DNA of 64,000 nucleotides from Arthrobacter sp. efr-133-TYG-118 (GTDB lineage: Bacteria > Actinomycetota > Actinomycetes > Actinomycetales > Micrococcaceae), in contig NZ_JARVRH010000005.1 in the NCBI RefSeq assembly GCF_030209755.1, positions 1 to 64,000 of the forward strand, in the 5' to 3' direction. Positions within the stretch are counted from its first letter, which is position 1; each line of letters opens with the position of its first letter. The notes beneath the pieces were generated by a model. That model worked only from the letters and a program-made list of their open reading frames with translations, was not told where the DNA came from and searched no databases. Below are positions 25,111 through 33,970 of this stretch, piece after piece. The position numbers and the translations under genes were made by a program.

Positions 25111-26586
25111 CTAACCGACGGATCCTTCCATCTGCAGTTCAATCAGGCGGTTGAGTTCAAGGGCATATTCCATAGGCAACTCACGGGCAATCGGCTCAAT
25201 GAAGCCGCGCACGATCATGGCCATGGCCTCGTCCTCGGGCATACCGCGGGACATCAGATAGAAGAGCTGCTCCTCACTGACTCGGGAAACGGTGGCCTCG
25301 TGACCCATCACCACGTCATCCTCGCGGATGTCGATGTACGGATAGGTATCGGAACGGGAAATGGTGTCTACCAACAAAGCGTCGCAACGCACCGTGTTGG
25401 CGGAGTGCTTGGCGCCTTCGCGGACCTGGACCAGGCCCCGGTAGGCTGCACGACCGCCACCGCGGGCCACGGACTTGGAAATGATGGAGCTCTTGGTGTT
25501 CGGCGCGATGTGGACCATCTTCGAGCCGGTGTCCTGGTGCTGGCCTTCGCCGGCGAACGCGATGGACAGGGTCTCACCCTTGGCGTGCTCGCCGACCAGG
25601 TAGACAGCCGGGTACTTCATGGTCACCTTGGAGCCGATGTTGCCATCGATCCATTCCATGGTGGCGCCTTCTTCGCAGATGGCGCGCTTGGTGACCAGGT
25701 TGTACACGTTGGTGGACCAGTTCTGGATGGTCGTGTAACGGACGCGGGCGCCCTTCTTCACGATGATTTCCACCACGGCGGAGTGCAGCGAGTCCGAGGT
25801 GTAGATCGGAGCGGTGCAGCCTTCGATGTAGTGGACGTAGGAGTCCTCGTCCGCGATGATCAGGGTGCGCTCGAATTGACCCATGTTCTCGGTGTTGATG
25901 CGGAAGTAGGCCTGCAGCGGGATGTCCACGTGGACGCCCTTGGGGACGTACACGAAGGAACCGCCGGACCACACGGCCGTGTTCAGCGACGCGAACTTGT
26001 TGTCGCCCACCGGAATGATCGTGCCGAAGTACTCCTGGAAGATCTCCGGGTGCTCGCGGAGCGCGGTGTCGGTGTCCAGGAAGATAACGCCCTGCTTTTC
26101 CAGGTCCTCGCGGATCTGGTGGTACACAACCTCGGACTCGTACTGCGCGGCCACGCCGGACACGAGGCGGCTGCGCTCGGCTTCCGGGATGCCCAGCTTC
26201 TCGTAGGTGTTGCGGATGTCCTCGGGGAGGTCTTCCCACGTGGCAGCCTGCTTCTCGGTGGAGCGCACGAAGTACTTGATGTTGTCGAAGTCGATGCCGG
26301 AGAGGTCTGCACCCCAGGTGGGCATGGGCTTGCGGTCGAAGTACTTTAAGCCTTTCAGGCGGAGGTCCAGCATCCATTGCGGCTCGTTCTTCTTGGCCGA
26401 AATGTCGCGGACTACCTCTTCGTTGAGACCACGGCGTGCGTTGGCGCCGACGTCGTTCTTGTCAGCCCATCCGTACTCGTAGTTGCCGATACCGTGCAGC
26501 TCGGGATTCTTCTCCAGAATCTCCGAGATCACAGCACCGTCAGCTAGCGCTTTCTCTGCTGTTCCTTCAGCTAATTGACCCGTCAT
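25111..26586 (-). CDS. sufB: Fe-S cluster scaffold protein SufB
   Basis: 491 residues from the ATG at 26586 (AAAGG upstream; a GTG one codon earlier is possible). Hallmarks are [56 protein letters not shown], and the C-terminal [19 protein letters not shown]. SufB is the main scaffold on which sulfide and iron are assembled. Unlike mycobacterial SufB, no intein interrupts the gene; the reading frame is continuous with normal length. It lies 11 bp after sufR. Confidence 0.97.
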   Translation of the reverse strand: MTGQLAEGTAEKALADGAVISEILEKNPELHGIGNYEYGWADKNDVGANARRGLNEEVVRDISAKKNEPQWMLDLRLKGLKYFDRKPMPTWGADLSGIDFDNIKYFVRSTEKQAATWEDLPEDIRNTYEKLGIPEAERSRLVSGVAAQYESEVVYHQIREDLEKQGVIFLDTDTALREHPEIFQEYFGTIIPVGDNKFASLNTAVWSGGSFVYVPKGVHVDIPLQAYFRINTENMGQFERTLIIADEDSYVHYIEGCTAPIYTSDSLHSAVVEIIVKKGARVRYTTIQNWSTNVYNLVTKRAICEEGATMEWIDGNIGSKVTMKYPAVYLVGEHAKGETLSIAFAGEGQHQDTGSKMVHIAPNTKSSIISKSVARGGGRAAYRGLVQVREGAKHSANTVRCDALLVDTISRSDTYPYIDIREDDVVMGHEATVSRVSEEQLFYLMSRGMPEDEAMAMIVRGFIEPIARELPMEYALELNRLIELQMEGSVG

Positions 26587-26597
26587 CACGGCCTTTC

Positions 26598-27407
26598 TTA
26601 CTGATTGTTGGATTCGACATGGGGCGTGGCCCGCAACTTGGGAAACCCGAGGGCCTCCTTGGCGGCCGGCCTGCCTGTAGGAATGTGGGTGGTGCAGACA
26701 TGCCCGCCCTGCGCGAGGGTGGAGAGCCTGCGGACATCGACGCCGACCAAACGGGAAAACAGTTCGGTTTCAGTGTCACAAAAAACGGGAAATTCCGCGG
26801 CGAGCTGCTGGATGGGGCAATGGCCCTGGCACAGCTGGACGCTCGAGAGGGAAGCGGGCAAGGGCGACTTGGTCTCAATCGACGCAGCCGATGCGACGTA
26901 TCCGTCCCTGCTCAGCGCCTTGGACAGGGCCACAGCGCGGGCTGCGATGTCGGAACCCGCCCGGTCGACTTCGGGTGCGTAGCGCTGTTCCATCTCGGCG
27001 AAGCGCTCTACCGCATAGTCCCTGACAGCTTCTTCGCCTGCGAGGTCCCGCAGCCGCCGCAACGCGGAACTGGCAATATTCAGGTAGTCATCCCCGAGCT
27101 TCGACTGCCCTTGGGAGCTGAGGACATAGCGACGGGCCGGGCGGCCTGCGCCGGCACCCGCCTTCGCGACGCGTTTTACCTCGATGACCCCGGCACGCTG
27201 AAGGTGATCCAGATGCCGGCGGACAGCTGCAGGGGTGAAGCCCAGCATGTCTCCAAGTTCAGCCGCGCTGACGGGACCGTGCTCCAACACCGCGTTGAGA
27301 ACACGGTCCCGGGTGCGGTCTTCCGCGTCGGCCACGCCGACGGCTGCGCCACCGGGCACAGGCACAACGGCGCTATGCCTTGCGGGCACGGAAACAGAAC
27401 TCCTCAT
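26598..27407 (-). CDS. sufR: SufR-type Fe-S sensing transcriptional regulator
   Basis: 269 residues from the ATG at 27407. A winged HTH of the ArsR/DeoR type occupies about 36-90 ([24 protein letters not shown]). The sensory C-terminal part carries C193, C197 (CQGHC), C210 and C238, suited to hold a [4Fe-4S] cluster as in cyanobacterial and mycobacterial SufR, which represses suf when clusters are plentiful. It heads the operon sufR-B-D-Rieske-C-DUF59, so control is probably autoregulatory. No Shine-Dalgarno sequence precedes the ATG; a seven-codon leader ORF ends across it. Confidence 0.93.
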   Translation of the reverse strand: MRSSVSVPARHSAVVPVPGGAAVGVADAEDRTRDRVLNAVLEHGPVSAAELGDMLGFTPAAVRRHLDHLQRAGVIEVKRVAKAGAGAGRPARRYVLSSQGQSKLGDDYLNIASSALRRLRDLAGEEAVRDYAVERFAEMEQRYAPEVDRAGSDIAARAVALSKALSRDGYVASAASIETKSPLPASLSSVQLCQGHCPIQQLAAEFPVFCDTETELFSRLVGVDVRRLSTLAQGGHVCTTHIPTGRPAAKEALGFPKLRATPHVESNNQ

Positions 27408-27427
27408 GGAATACACAACACAATCAT
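27404..27427 (-). CDS. Putative seven-codon leader ORF upstream of sufR
   Basis: ATG at 27427 followed by six codons gives MIVLCIP and a TGA whose bases overlap the sufR ATG (ATGA). The ATG is 5 nt from the TAAATT -10 box, so the ORF would be read on a leaderless transcript, and sufR, lacking its own ribosome site, would be translated by reinitiation. This is inferred from sequence only. Confidence 0.35.
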   Translation of the reverse strand: MIVLCIP

Positions 27428-27432
27428 GTCGT

Positions 27433-27460
27433 AATTTAGTCCGTGCATCCAGTAAGGCAA
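27433..27460 (-). promoter_or_regulatory. suf operon promoter
   Basis: TTGCCT (27460-27455) and TAAATT (27438-27433) with a 16-bp spacer form a reasonable sigma-70-type promoter driving sufR and the suf genes. Confidence 0.5.
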
Positions 27461-27471
27461 GGCTGGCCTGC
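27453..27471. promoter_or_regulatory. DtxR/IdeR-like box
   Basis: The 19 bp starting TAAGGCAAGGCTGGCCT match the iron-box consensus at 12 of 19 positions, including the core AGGCT and flanking AGG/CCT. The box covers the -35 of the suf promoter. It is a degenerate match, so binding is tentative. An overlapping inverted repeat GGCAAGG...CCTTGCC spans 27456-27482. Confidence 0.35.
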
Positions 27472-27505
27472 GGCACCTTGCCGCCTGCACCCCTACTACT
27501 TCACG

Positions 27506-27511
27506 TAGAAT
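27506..27511 (+). promoter_or_regulatory. -10 element of leaderless ABC transporter operon
   Basis: TAGAAT ends 6 nt before the GTG at 27518. The octamer GAATACAC that overlaps it (27508-27515) recurs at 27409-27416 next to the sufR start. Confidence 0.55.
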
Positions 27512-27517
27512 ACACTG

Positions 27518-28483
27518 GTGCGATCCCCCGAATCCCCTGTCCTCACCATCGATGGACTCATCAAGGACGTTGGCCCGCTGGCTTCCCTTGACGGCAAGAT
27601 GCTCCGGGTAGTCAGCGGACTGGCAATGTTCGCAGAACGCGGCCAGATCACTGCCTTGCTTGGTGCCAACGGTGCAGGTAAGACAACAACGCTCGAATGC
27701 GCGCAAGGCCTTCAAAAGCGTACCGGCGGCCGCATCGAACTCCTCGGCGAAGACCCTGACACTGCCGGCGCGAACCTTCGTTCTCGCGTCGGCGTGATGC
27801 TGCAGGACGGCGGCCTCCCGCCGTCGGCCCGTCCCATTCCCTTGCTTCGGCACATTGCGGGCATGTACCGGAATCCCCTTCCCTTGGACGGACTCGTCGA
27901 ACGTTTGGGCATCGACACCTTCAGCCGCACCGGAGTCCGCCGCTTGTCCGGCGGCCAAAAGCAACGGCTCTCGCTTGCGGCTGCCTTGATCGGCAACCCC
28001 GAAGTCCTGTTCCTGGACGAGCCCAGCGCGGGACTCGATCCCCAATCCCGCCAAATCGTCTTTGAGCTCATCGCCGAACTGCGGGACGCCGGCATGGGCA
28101 TCATCCTCACCACGCACCTCATGGATGACGCCCAGAGACTTGCGGACTATGTCTACATCATCGACGCCGGCCGCAATGTCGCTGAGGGCACCGTCGCCGA
28201 CTTGTTGAGCCACGGCCACGAGGCCATGGACGGAGTGACCGAACGCACCCTGTTCTTTGACGCCCCGGCCGGCCTGGATATCGCGGCGGCCATCGGCGAC
28301 GAACTGACCATCACTGAAAGCCGGGCGGGCAGCTACGCGATCGCCGGCACCCTGACGCCGCAACATCTGGCGAAGCTCACGGCCTGGTGGGCCGAGAAGG
28401 GCATCATGCCGGCGTCCCTCCGCTTGGAGGCGCGCAGCTTGGAAGACGTTTTCCTGGACATTTCCGGAAGGGACATCCGATGA
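27518..28483 (+). CDS. ABC-2 type transporter ATP-binding protein
   Basis: 321 residues from a GTG start. Walker A GANGAGKTTT is at about 49-58, the signature is LSGGQKQRLSLA, and Walker B is VLFLDEPSAGLD with H-loop TTHLMDDAQ. The C-terminal ~90 residues form the extension typical of DrrA/CcmA-like ATPases of ABC-2 systems. It works with the permease encoded next (4-bp overlap). From memory, the equivalent gene pair lies between sufR and ctaA in mycobacteria as well, suggesting a conserved link to heme or envelope function; substrate unknown. It is divergent from sufR with a 110-bp shared regulatory region. Confidence 0.93.
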   Translation: MRSPESPVLTIDGLIKDVGPLASLDGKMLRVVSGLAMFAERGQITALLGANGAGKTTTLECAQGLQKRTGGRIELLGEDPDTAGANLRSRVGVMLQDGGLPPSARPIPLLRHIAGMYRNPLPLDGLVERLGIDTFSRTGVRRLSGGQKQRLSLAAALIGNPEVLFLDEPSAGLDPQSRQIVFELIAELRDAGMGIILTTHLMDDAQRLADYVYIIDAGRNVAEGTVADLLSHGHEAMDGVTERTLFFDAPAGLDIAAAIGDELTITESRAGSYAIAGTLTPQHLAKLTAWWAEKGIMPASLRLEARSLEDVFLDISGRDIR

Positions 28484-29256
28484 CCAACGCAGCCCCCGCC
28501 CTCAGCACACCCCACGCCGGACCCGCGCCCTTGATGCGCAGGATCCTGCTGCAGGGCCGCTACGAAACTTTGACCATGATCCGGAACGGCGAGCAGCTGA
28601 TCCTTGCGGTGATCATGCCCTTGCTGGCCTTGGTGGGACTCACCGTCACACCGCTGCTCGATGGCCTGGGCGCCAATCGCGTGGACATCGCAACCCCGGG
28701 CGTTCTCGCACTGTGTGCCATGTCCACGGCATTCACCGGCCAGGGCATTGCCACGGGCTTCGACCGCCGCTACGGCGTGCTCCGCTTCCTCTCGACCACT
28801 CCCCTTGGCCGGACCGGCCTCATCGCTGGCAAGATCATCGCCGTCTTGGCCGTCCTGGTCCTTCAGGTCCTGGTGATCGGCGCCGTGGCCGCTTTGCTGG
28901 GCTGGCATCCGCGTCCCGAAGGCTGGCTTCCCGGCCTGGGCCTGCTGGTTCTCGGTGCTGCAGCGTTCACTGCGCTCGGGCTCCTGGTTGCCGGCACCGT
29001 GCGGCCGGAGGCAACCCTCGCCATCACCAACCTGCTCTGGATTCTGCTGGGCGCCCTCGGCGGAATCGTGGTTCCTGCCGAGCGCTTGCCGGACCTCGCA
29101 CAGAACATCGTGCATTTCCTGCCCTCCGGAGCCCTGGGACAGTCACTCAGGGACGCTTTCCTCCATGGCAGCGTCTCCCTGCCCTACGTTCTTGTGCTGT
29201 TGCTGTGGACAATCGTCCCTGGCGCGGCCGCCGTCCGCTGGTTCAAATGGAACTGA
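28480..29256 (+). CDS. ABC-2 type transporter permease
   Basis: 258 residues, six membrane helices, from the ATG at 28480 that overlaps the ATPase stop (ATGA). Typical ABC-2 features are FDRRYGVLRFLSTTPLGRTGL on the cytoplasmic side and GGIVVPAERLPDLAQNIVHF before the last helix. Substrate unknown. It is the second gene of an operon that continues with ctaA after 59 bp, so the exporter may be tied to heme A synthesis or cytochrome oxidase assembly (inference from linkage). Confidence 0.92.
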   Translation: MTNAAPALSTPHAGPAPLMRRILLQGRYETLTMIRNGEQLILAVIMPLLALVGLTVTPLLDGLGANRVDIATPGVLALCAMSTAFTGQGIATGFDRRYGVLRFLSTTPLGRTGLIAGKIIAVLAVLVLQVLVIGAVAALLGWHPRPEGWLPGLGLLVLGAAAFTALGLLVAGTVRPEATLAITNLLWILLGALGGIVVPAERLPDLAQNIVHFLPSGALGQSLRDAFLHGSVSLPYVLVLLLWTIVPGAAAVRWFKWN

Positions 29257-29287
29257 GCGTCCCGTTGTGGAACCGAACCGTCAGCGT

Positions 29288-29309
29288 GAATTGAGTACCG
29301 AGAATTGAG
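29288..29309 (+). repeat. Direct repeat before ctaA
   Basis: GAATTGAG occurs at 29288-29295 and 29302-29309, 14 bp apart, just before the ctaA start at 29316. Possibly a regulatory site or part of the ribosome-binding region. Confidence 0.35.
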
Positions 29310-29315
29310 AAAACT

Positions 29316-30260
29316 GTGAGCACGGCTGCCCGCCTCCCGAAGTCCATCCAGCAGTTGACCGCCAAGCTCCCCACGGAAGTCAACAGCATCATTCGCAGGC
29401 TGGCGATGTTGTCCCTGATCGGCCAAGTGGTCCTGGTGGTCACCGGCGGCGCGGTCCGGCTGACATCCTCAGGGCTCGGCTGCCCTACATGGCCGCGCTG
29501 CACCAGCAGTTCCCTCGTGAACACGCCCGAGATGGGGATCCACGGCTTCATCGAATTCGGCAACCGCATGCTGACGTTCGCCTTGGCGGCCATCGCCGTC
29601 CTGATGCTGGTGTATCTGTGGAACCTCCGCAAGGAACGTCGCGACCTTTTCCTCTTGGCGGTGGGCCTGCTCGCCAGCATTCCGGCACAGGCCATCATCG
29701 GCGGCATCACCGTGCTGTCCAATCTGAACCCCTGGGTTGTCGGACTGCACTTCCTGGTTTCCATGGCCTTGGTCGTCTTCTCCACGCTCCTGGTCAACCG
29801 CGCATATGACCGGACCGGCCGCTTCATGAAACGGCCGTTGGCACCGATCCCGGGCGCAATGAGCCCCGTCATGACCGCCGTCGCATTTTTCTCGGCTGTC
29901 GCCGTGTGCCTCGGCGTCGTGGTGACCGGAGCCGGACCGCACGCCGGGGACGCCAACGCACCGCGCAACGACCTCGACTGGGACCTCTTCTCGCACATCC
30001 ACGCAGTGCCGGCGTACCTCATCACGGCGGGAACCGTCTTCGCCGTCTACTTCGTCCTGCGCAAGGGAATCACCGGCCCGTTCCGCACTGCGGCGCTGCT
30101 GCTGCTTGCCGTGACGGTCCTGCAGGCGGTCATCGGCTTTGCCCAGTACTACAACGGCATCCCCGCCCTCCTGGTAGGCGCCCATATGTTGGGTGCCGCG
30201 CTGCTCATGAGTGCCGCCACGAACGCGGCGGATGTGGCACGGTTCAGCCCCAAGCTCTAG
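29316..30260 (+). CDS. ctaA: Heme A synthase (CtaA/COX15)
   Basis: 314 residues from a GTG start, eight transmembrane helices. The first extracellular loop has the cysteine pair in SSGLGCPTWPRC, as in Bacillus-type CtaA. Conserved His residues appear in HGFIEFGNRML, VGLHFLVSMA, FSHIHAVPAY and GAHMLGAAL, the expected heme-binding pattern. The enzyme oxidises heme O to heme A for cytochrome aa3 oxidase. It shares an operon with the ABC transporter genes and is convergent with ctaB, which makes its substrate heme O. Confidence 0.95.
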   Translation: MSTAARLPKSIQQLTAKLPTEVNSIIRRLAMLSLIGQVVLVVTGGAVRLTSSGLGCPTWPRCTSSSLVNTPEMGIHGFIEFGNRMLTFALAAIAVLMLVYLWNLRKERRDLFLLAVGLLASIPAQAIIGGITVLSNLNPWVVGLHFLVSMALVVFSTLLVNRAYDRTGRFMKRPLAPIPGAMSPVMTAVAFFSAVAVCLGVVVTGAGPHAGDANAPRNDLDWDLFSHIHAVPAYLITAGTVFAVYFVLRKGITGPFRTAALLLLAVTVLQAVIGFAQYYNGIPALLVGAHMLGAALLMSAATNAADVARFSPKL

Positions 30261-30299
30261 CGCCCCTAACAGCGCGCCGTCCTGACCCCCTTTGGCAGG

Positions 30300-30339
30300 A
30301 AAAAAGCCGCGACACACCCTATTCAAGGCGTGTCGCGGC
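30300..30339 (-). terminator. Intrinsic terminator after ctaB
   Basis: A perfect 10-bp stem GCCGCGACAC/GTGTCGCGGC with 14-nt loop is followed, on the minus strand, by six T. It lies 81 bp past the ctaB stop and between the convergent genes; it could also slow ctaA transcripts. Confidence 0.8.
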
Positions 30340-30420
30340 CCTTCCAAATTCAAACAGGGTCAGGAAGGCGCGGCCCCCGATGTGGGCACGCGTCCCGGGC
30401 GTCCTCCGGTAGCGGGGCCG

Positions 30421-31383
30421 TCAGCCGCCGATGATCGGGGAACCGATGAACGGGTCCACCGCGAGGGCAATGAAGAGAAGGGTCAGGTAGCTGATGGAGC
30501 CGTGGAAGACCTTCATGGCTCCCTTGTTCGAGACGTCCCCGCCCTGTGCCCGGTTGTAGAGGGCGTGGGATTCATATAGGAACCAGGCGCCCGCAAAGAC
30601 GGCGGCGATGGTGTACACCCAGCCCGCGCGGCCAACCGGCACCAAAAGCAGCGAGCACACCACCATGGCCCAGGCGTAGAGGACCACCTGGACGGAAACC
30701 ACCTTGGCGCCGGCGATGGCACCGAGCATGGGGACGTTGGCGTTGCGGTAGTCCTCGCCGTACCGCATGGACAGCGGCCAGTAGTGCGGAGGAGTCCACA
30801 GGAAAATCACCATGAAGAGCACGACGGCGGGCCACTCGACAGTGTTTGTCACGGCCGCCCAGGCGATCAGCACCGGGAAGCAGCCGGCCGCACCGCCCCA
30901 GACGATGTTCTGGGCCGTGCGGCGCTTGAGGATCATCGTGTAGATGACAACGTAGAAAACAATCGCACCGAGGCCGAGCCACGCCGACAGCGGGTTGGCC
31001 CCGAACCACAGGATGAAGATGGAGGCGGCTCCAAGGATCCACGCGAAGACGAGTGCTTCGCGGGGGGTGACTTCGCCCGTCACGAGGGGCCGCTTCTCGG
31101 TGCGGTGCATCAACTTGTCGATATCGCGGTCGATGTAGCAGTTGAAGACCCCTGCGCTGCCGGCTGCGAAGGCGCCGCCCACCAACGTGGCCAGAATCAA
31201 GCCGATCGAGGGGAAGCCCCGCTGCGCAAAGATCATAGTTGGCAAGGTGCTGACCAACAGCAACTCGATCACGCGGGGTTTGGTCAGTGCCAGATACGCC
31301 TTGAACTTACGGGACATTCCGCGCTTCCCCGCAACCGGGGAAGCATTGAGGGGCGTATCTGTTGTGCTCACGTTGGCAGTCAC
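30421..31383 (-). CDS. ctaB: Protoheme IX farnesyltransferase (heme O synthase)
   Basis: 320 residues from the GTG at 31383; an in-frame TTG at 31407 and a later GTG are alternatives. A UbiA-type prenyltransferase with about nine helices. The first Asp-rich motif is [19 protein letters not shown] and the second region is [13 protein letters not shown]. The enzyme attaches a farnesyl group to heme B, giving heme O. It is convergent with ctaA and divergent from the pentose phosphate operon; a TATGAT box lies about 70 bp upstream of its start. Confidence 0.95.
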   Translation of the reverse strand: MTANVSTTDTPLNASPVAGKRGMSRKFKAYLALTKPRVIELLLVSTLPTMIFAQRGFPSIGLILATLVGGAFAAGSAGVFNCYIDRDIDKLMHRTEKRPLVTGEVTPREALVFAWILGAASIFILWFGANPLSAWLGLGAIVFYVVIYTMILKRRTAQNIVWGGAAGCFPVLIAWAAVTNTVEWPAVVLFMVIFLWTPPHYWPLSMRYGEDYRNANVPMLGAIAGAKVVSVQVVLYAWAMVVCSLLLVPVGRAGWVYTIAAVFAGAWFLYESHALYNRAQGGDVSNKGAMKVFHGSISYLTLLFIALAVDPFIGSPIIGG

Positions 31384-31786
31384 TCTGTTCTTTGCTGGTG
31401 TTGTCAAGGCGGGTTTCCCGCGGCGGCGGCACCCCGCTTCGGCCTCCAGATATCATACCGTGGCCTGTCCGGCGCCACGGCACCCGGAATTTTCCTTTGT
31501 TTCCGAAAGTTCACCGGCGCTTGGCCGTCGACGTGATTCATAAAACGGAATATGCGTCCATTTTTTGAGATTCCCACCATTCGGGGCGGCGAACCGGGCT
31601 AAGCTGTCTGCAGATCAGCTCACGCAGGTTTCCGAGAAAGCGTATTCTCAGATTTGCATGTCTGGATGATAGATCAACGTTTCAATGGTGAACGGCTGGT
31701 AGGAACTTCGCAGCGGGCGCCATCCTGTGCCCGAGGCTTGCCATGTGCCGTCACCAGCCGTCAGCACAGAGAGGGGCTCGGTTTAC
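31384..31786. other. Long divergent intergenic region ctaB/tkt
   Basis: About 400 bp without a coding gene. Near ctaB there is a minus-strand TATGAT (31457-31452). Towards tkt there is a plus-strand TAAGCT at 31600-31605, which would give tkt a leader of about 175 nt. Inside that leader GAGAA/TTCTC form a small dyad (31634-31649). The segment 31545-31580 is unusually A/T-rich. I see no known riboswitch fold. Confidence 0.5.
31452..31457 (-). promoter_or_regulatory. -10 candidate for ctaB
   Basis: TATGAT on the minus strand, a near-consensus -10; the -35 region is weak. Confidence 0.4.
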
Positions 31787-33913
31787 GTGCCACATTTGGA
31801 AGAGCAAGAACTGACTTGGACAAGCCTGGACCAGCGCGCCGTGGACACCGTCCGCGTTTTGGCCGCTGACGCCGTCGAGAAGGTCGGCAACGGTCACCCG
31901 GGTACGGCCATGAGCCTTGCCCCGGCCGCCTACCTGCTGTTCCAGAAGCTGATGCGCCACGACCCGAAGCACCCGGACTGGATCGGCCGTGACCGGTTCG
32001 TCCTCTCCCCCGGACACACGTCGCTGACCCTGTACATCCAGCTGTTCCTTTCCGGCTACGGCCTGGAGCTGAAGGACCTTGAGGCCCTGCGCACCTGGGG
32101 TTCGCTGACCCCCGGCCACCCGGAGTACAAGCACACCGCCGGCGTCGAGATCACCACCGGCCCGTTGGGCCAGGGCCTGGCCTCCTCGGTGGGCTTCGCC
32201 TACTCGCAGCGCCGCCAACGCGGCTTGTTCGACGCCGATGCTCCCGCCGGCGAGAGCCCGTTCGACCACACCATCTGGGTCATCGCCTCCGACGGCGACC
32301 TCCAGGAAGGCGTCACCTCGGAAGCTTCCTCCCTGGCCGGGCACCAGGAACTGGGCAACCTCGTGGTGATCTACGACGAGAACCACATCTCCATCGAAGA
32401 CGACACCGACATCGCGTTCACCGAAGACGTGCTCAAGCGCTACGAAGCCTACGGCTGGCACACCCAGCGCGTGGACTGGACCAAGACCGGCGAATACGTC
32501 GAAGACGTCCAGGAGCTCTACAGCGCCCTGCTCGCCGCGAAGGCCGAGACGTCCAAGCCGTCCATCATCTCGCTGCGCACCATCATCGGCTACCCCGCCC
32601 CCAAGAAGCAGAACACCGGCAAGATCCACGGTTCCGCCCTCGGCGCCGAGGAAGTCGCAGCACTGAAGGAAGTCCTGGGCTTCGACCCCCAGCGTTCCTT
32701 CCAGGTTGACGAGGACGTCCTGGCACACGCCCGTGCCGTCGTCGAACGCGGCGCAGCCGAGCGCAGCGAATGGCAGGCATCCTTCGAGGCATGGCAGACC
32801 GCCAACCCGGAGGGCGCTGCACTGCTTGAGCGGATCGAGGCCAAGAAGCTTCCTGTCGAGCTCGACGCCGCGCTGCCGGTGTTCGAAGCAGGCAAGGAAG
32901 TTTCCACCCGCGCCGCGTCCGGCAAGGTCCTGAACGCGATCGGCCCGGTCCTTCCGGAACTGTGGGGCGGCTCGGCCGACCTCGCCGAGTCCAACAACAC
33001 CACCATCGAGGGTTCGCCGTCGTTCATTCCGGCCTCGCGCTCCACCGGCGCCTGGAAGGGCAACCCCTACGGCCGGGTGCTGCACTTCGGTATCCGCGAG
33101 CACGCCGCGGCGTCGATCGTGAACGGCATCTCGCTGCACGGCCGGACCCGGGCGTTCTCCGGCACGTTCCTGATCTTCAGTGACTACCAGCGTCCCGCGA
33201 TCCGCCTTGGCGCCCTCATGGGTGTCCCGTCGCTATACGTCTGGACCCACGATTCCATCGGCCTGGGCGAAGACGGCCCCACCCACCAGCCGGTGGAACA
33301 GCTGTCCACCCTGCGCGCCATCCCGGGCCTGGACGTTGTCCGTCCCGGCGACGCCAACGAGGTTGCCGCAGCGTGGAAGACCATGCTGGAGAACCACGAG
33401 AACCCGGCAGGCATCGTGCTGACCCGCCAGAACATCCCGACCTACGCACGCGGCGAGGGCATTGCCGAGGGTGACACCTTCGGCTCCACCGCAGGCGTCG
33501 CAAAGGGCGGCTACGTCCTGGCAGAGGCTTCGAAGGACGGCGCCACGGTCCCGGCCGACGTCATCCTGATCGGCACCGGTTCCGAGGTCCAGCTCGCGGT
33601 GAACGCCCGCGAAGCGCTCCAGGCCGAAGGCATCGCCACCCGCGTCGTCTCGATGCCGTGCGTCGAGTGGTTCAACAAGCAGGACTCCGCCTACCGCGAG
33701 TCCGTCCTCCCGGCCGCCGTCAAGGCCCGCGTCTCGGTCGAAGCCGGCCTGGCACTGGGCTGGAAGGAATTCGTCGGCGACGCCGGACGCTCCATCAGCC
33801 TCGAGCACTTCGGCGCCTCGGCAGACTACAAGCGCCTCTTCAAGGAGTTCGGCATCACGGCAGAAGCAGTCGCCTCCGCCGCCAAGGACTCCCTCGCGGG
33901 TCTCAGTAGCTGA
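31787..33913 (+). CDS. tkt: Transketolase
   Basis: 708 residues. The GTG at 31787 ([16 protein letters not shown]) is chosen because GAGAGGGG precedes it; a frame open further upstream is non-conserved. The thiamine-diphosphate domain shows [35 protein letters not shown] and the GDGDLQEG motif as [13 protein letters not shown]. The Pyr domain has [15 protein letters not shown] and [18 protein letters not shown]. It transfers two-carbon units between sugar phosphates in the non-oxidative pentose phosphate pathway. First gene of the operon tkt-tal-pgi-zwf-opcA-pgl. Confidence 0.97.
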   Translation: MPHLEEQELTWTSLDQRAVDTVRVLAADAVEKVGNGHPGTAMSLAPAAYLLFQKLMRHDPKHPDWIGRDRFVLSPGHTSLTLYIQLFLSGYGLELKDLEALRTWGSLTPGHPEYKHTAGVEITTGPLGQGLASSVGFAYSQRRQRGLFDADAPAGESPFDHTIWVIASDGDLQEGVTSEASSLAGHQELGNLVVIYDENHISIEDDTDIAFTEDVLKRYEAYGWHTQRVDWTKTGEYVEDVQELYSALLAAKAETSKPSIISLRTIIGYPAPKKQNTGKIHGSALGAEEVAALKEVLGFDPQRSFQVDEDVLAHARAVVERGAAERSEWQASFEAWQTANPEGAALLERIEAKKLPVELDAALPVFEAGKEVSTRAASGKVLNAIGPVLPELWGGSADLAESNNTTIEGSPSFIPASRSTGAWKGNPYGRVLHFGIREHAAASIVNGISLHGRTRAFSGTFLIFSDYQRPAIRLGALMGVPSLYVWTHDSIGLGEDGPTHQPVEQLSTLRAIPGLDVVRPGDANEVAAAWKTMLENHENPAGIVLTRQNIPTYARGEGIAEGDTFGSTAGVAKGGYVLAEASKDGATVPADVILIGTGSEVQLAVNAREALQAEGIATRVVSMPCVEWFNKQDSAYRESVLPAAVKARVSVEAGLALGWKEFVGDAGRSISLEHFGASADYKRLFKEFGITAEAVASAAKDSLAGLSS

Positions 33914-33970
33914 AAACGCGTCTGAGACGAATCCGACAGCAACGAACAGATTTCCAAGGAGATTAAAGAA

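Noticed and set aside
25111..26586. Intein in SufB, as found in mycobacteria
   Set aside because: The protein is continuous and of normal length (491 residues), without splicing-domain motifs.
31384..31786. Riboswitch in the long tkt leader
   Set aside because: Only a small dyad is visible; none of the conserved cores of known riboswitches could be recognised by eye.
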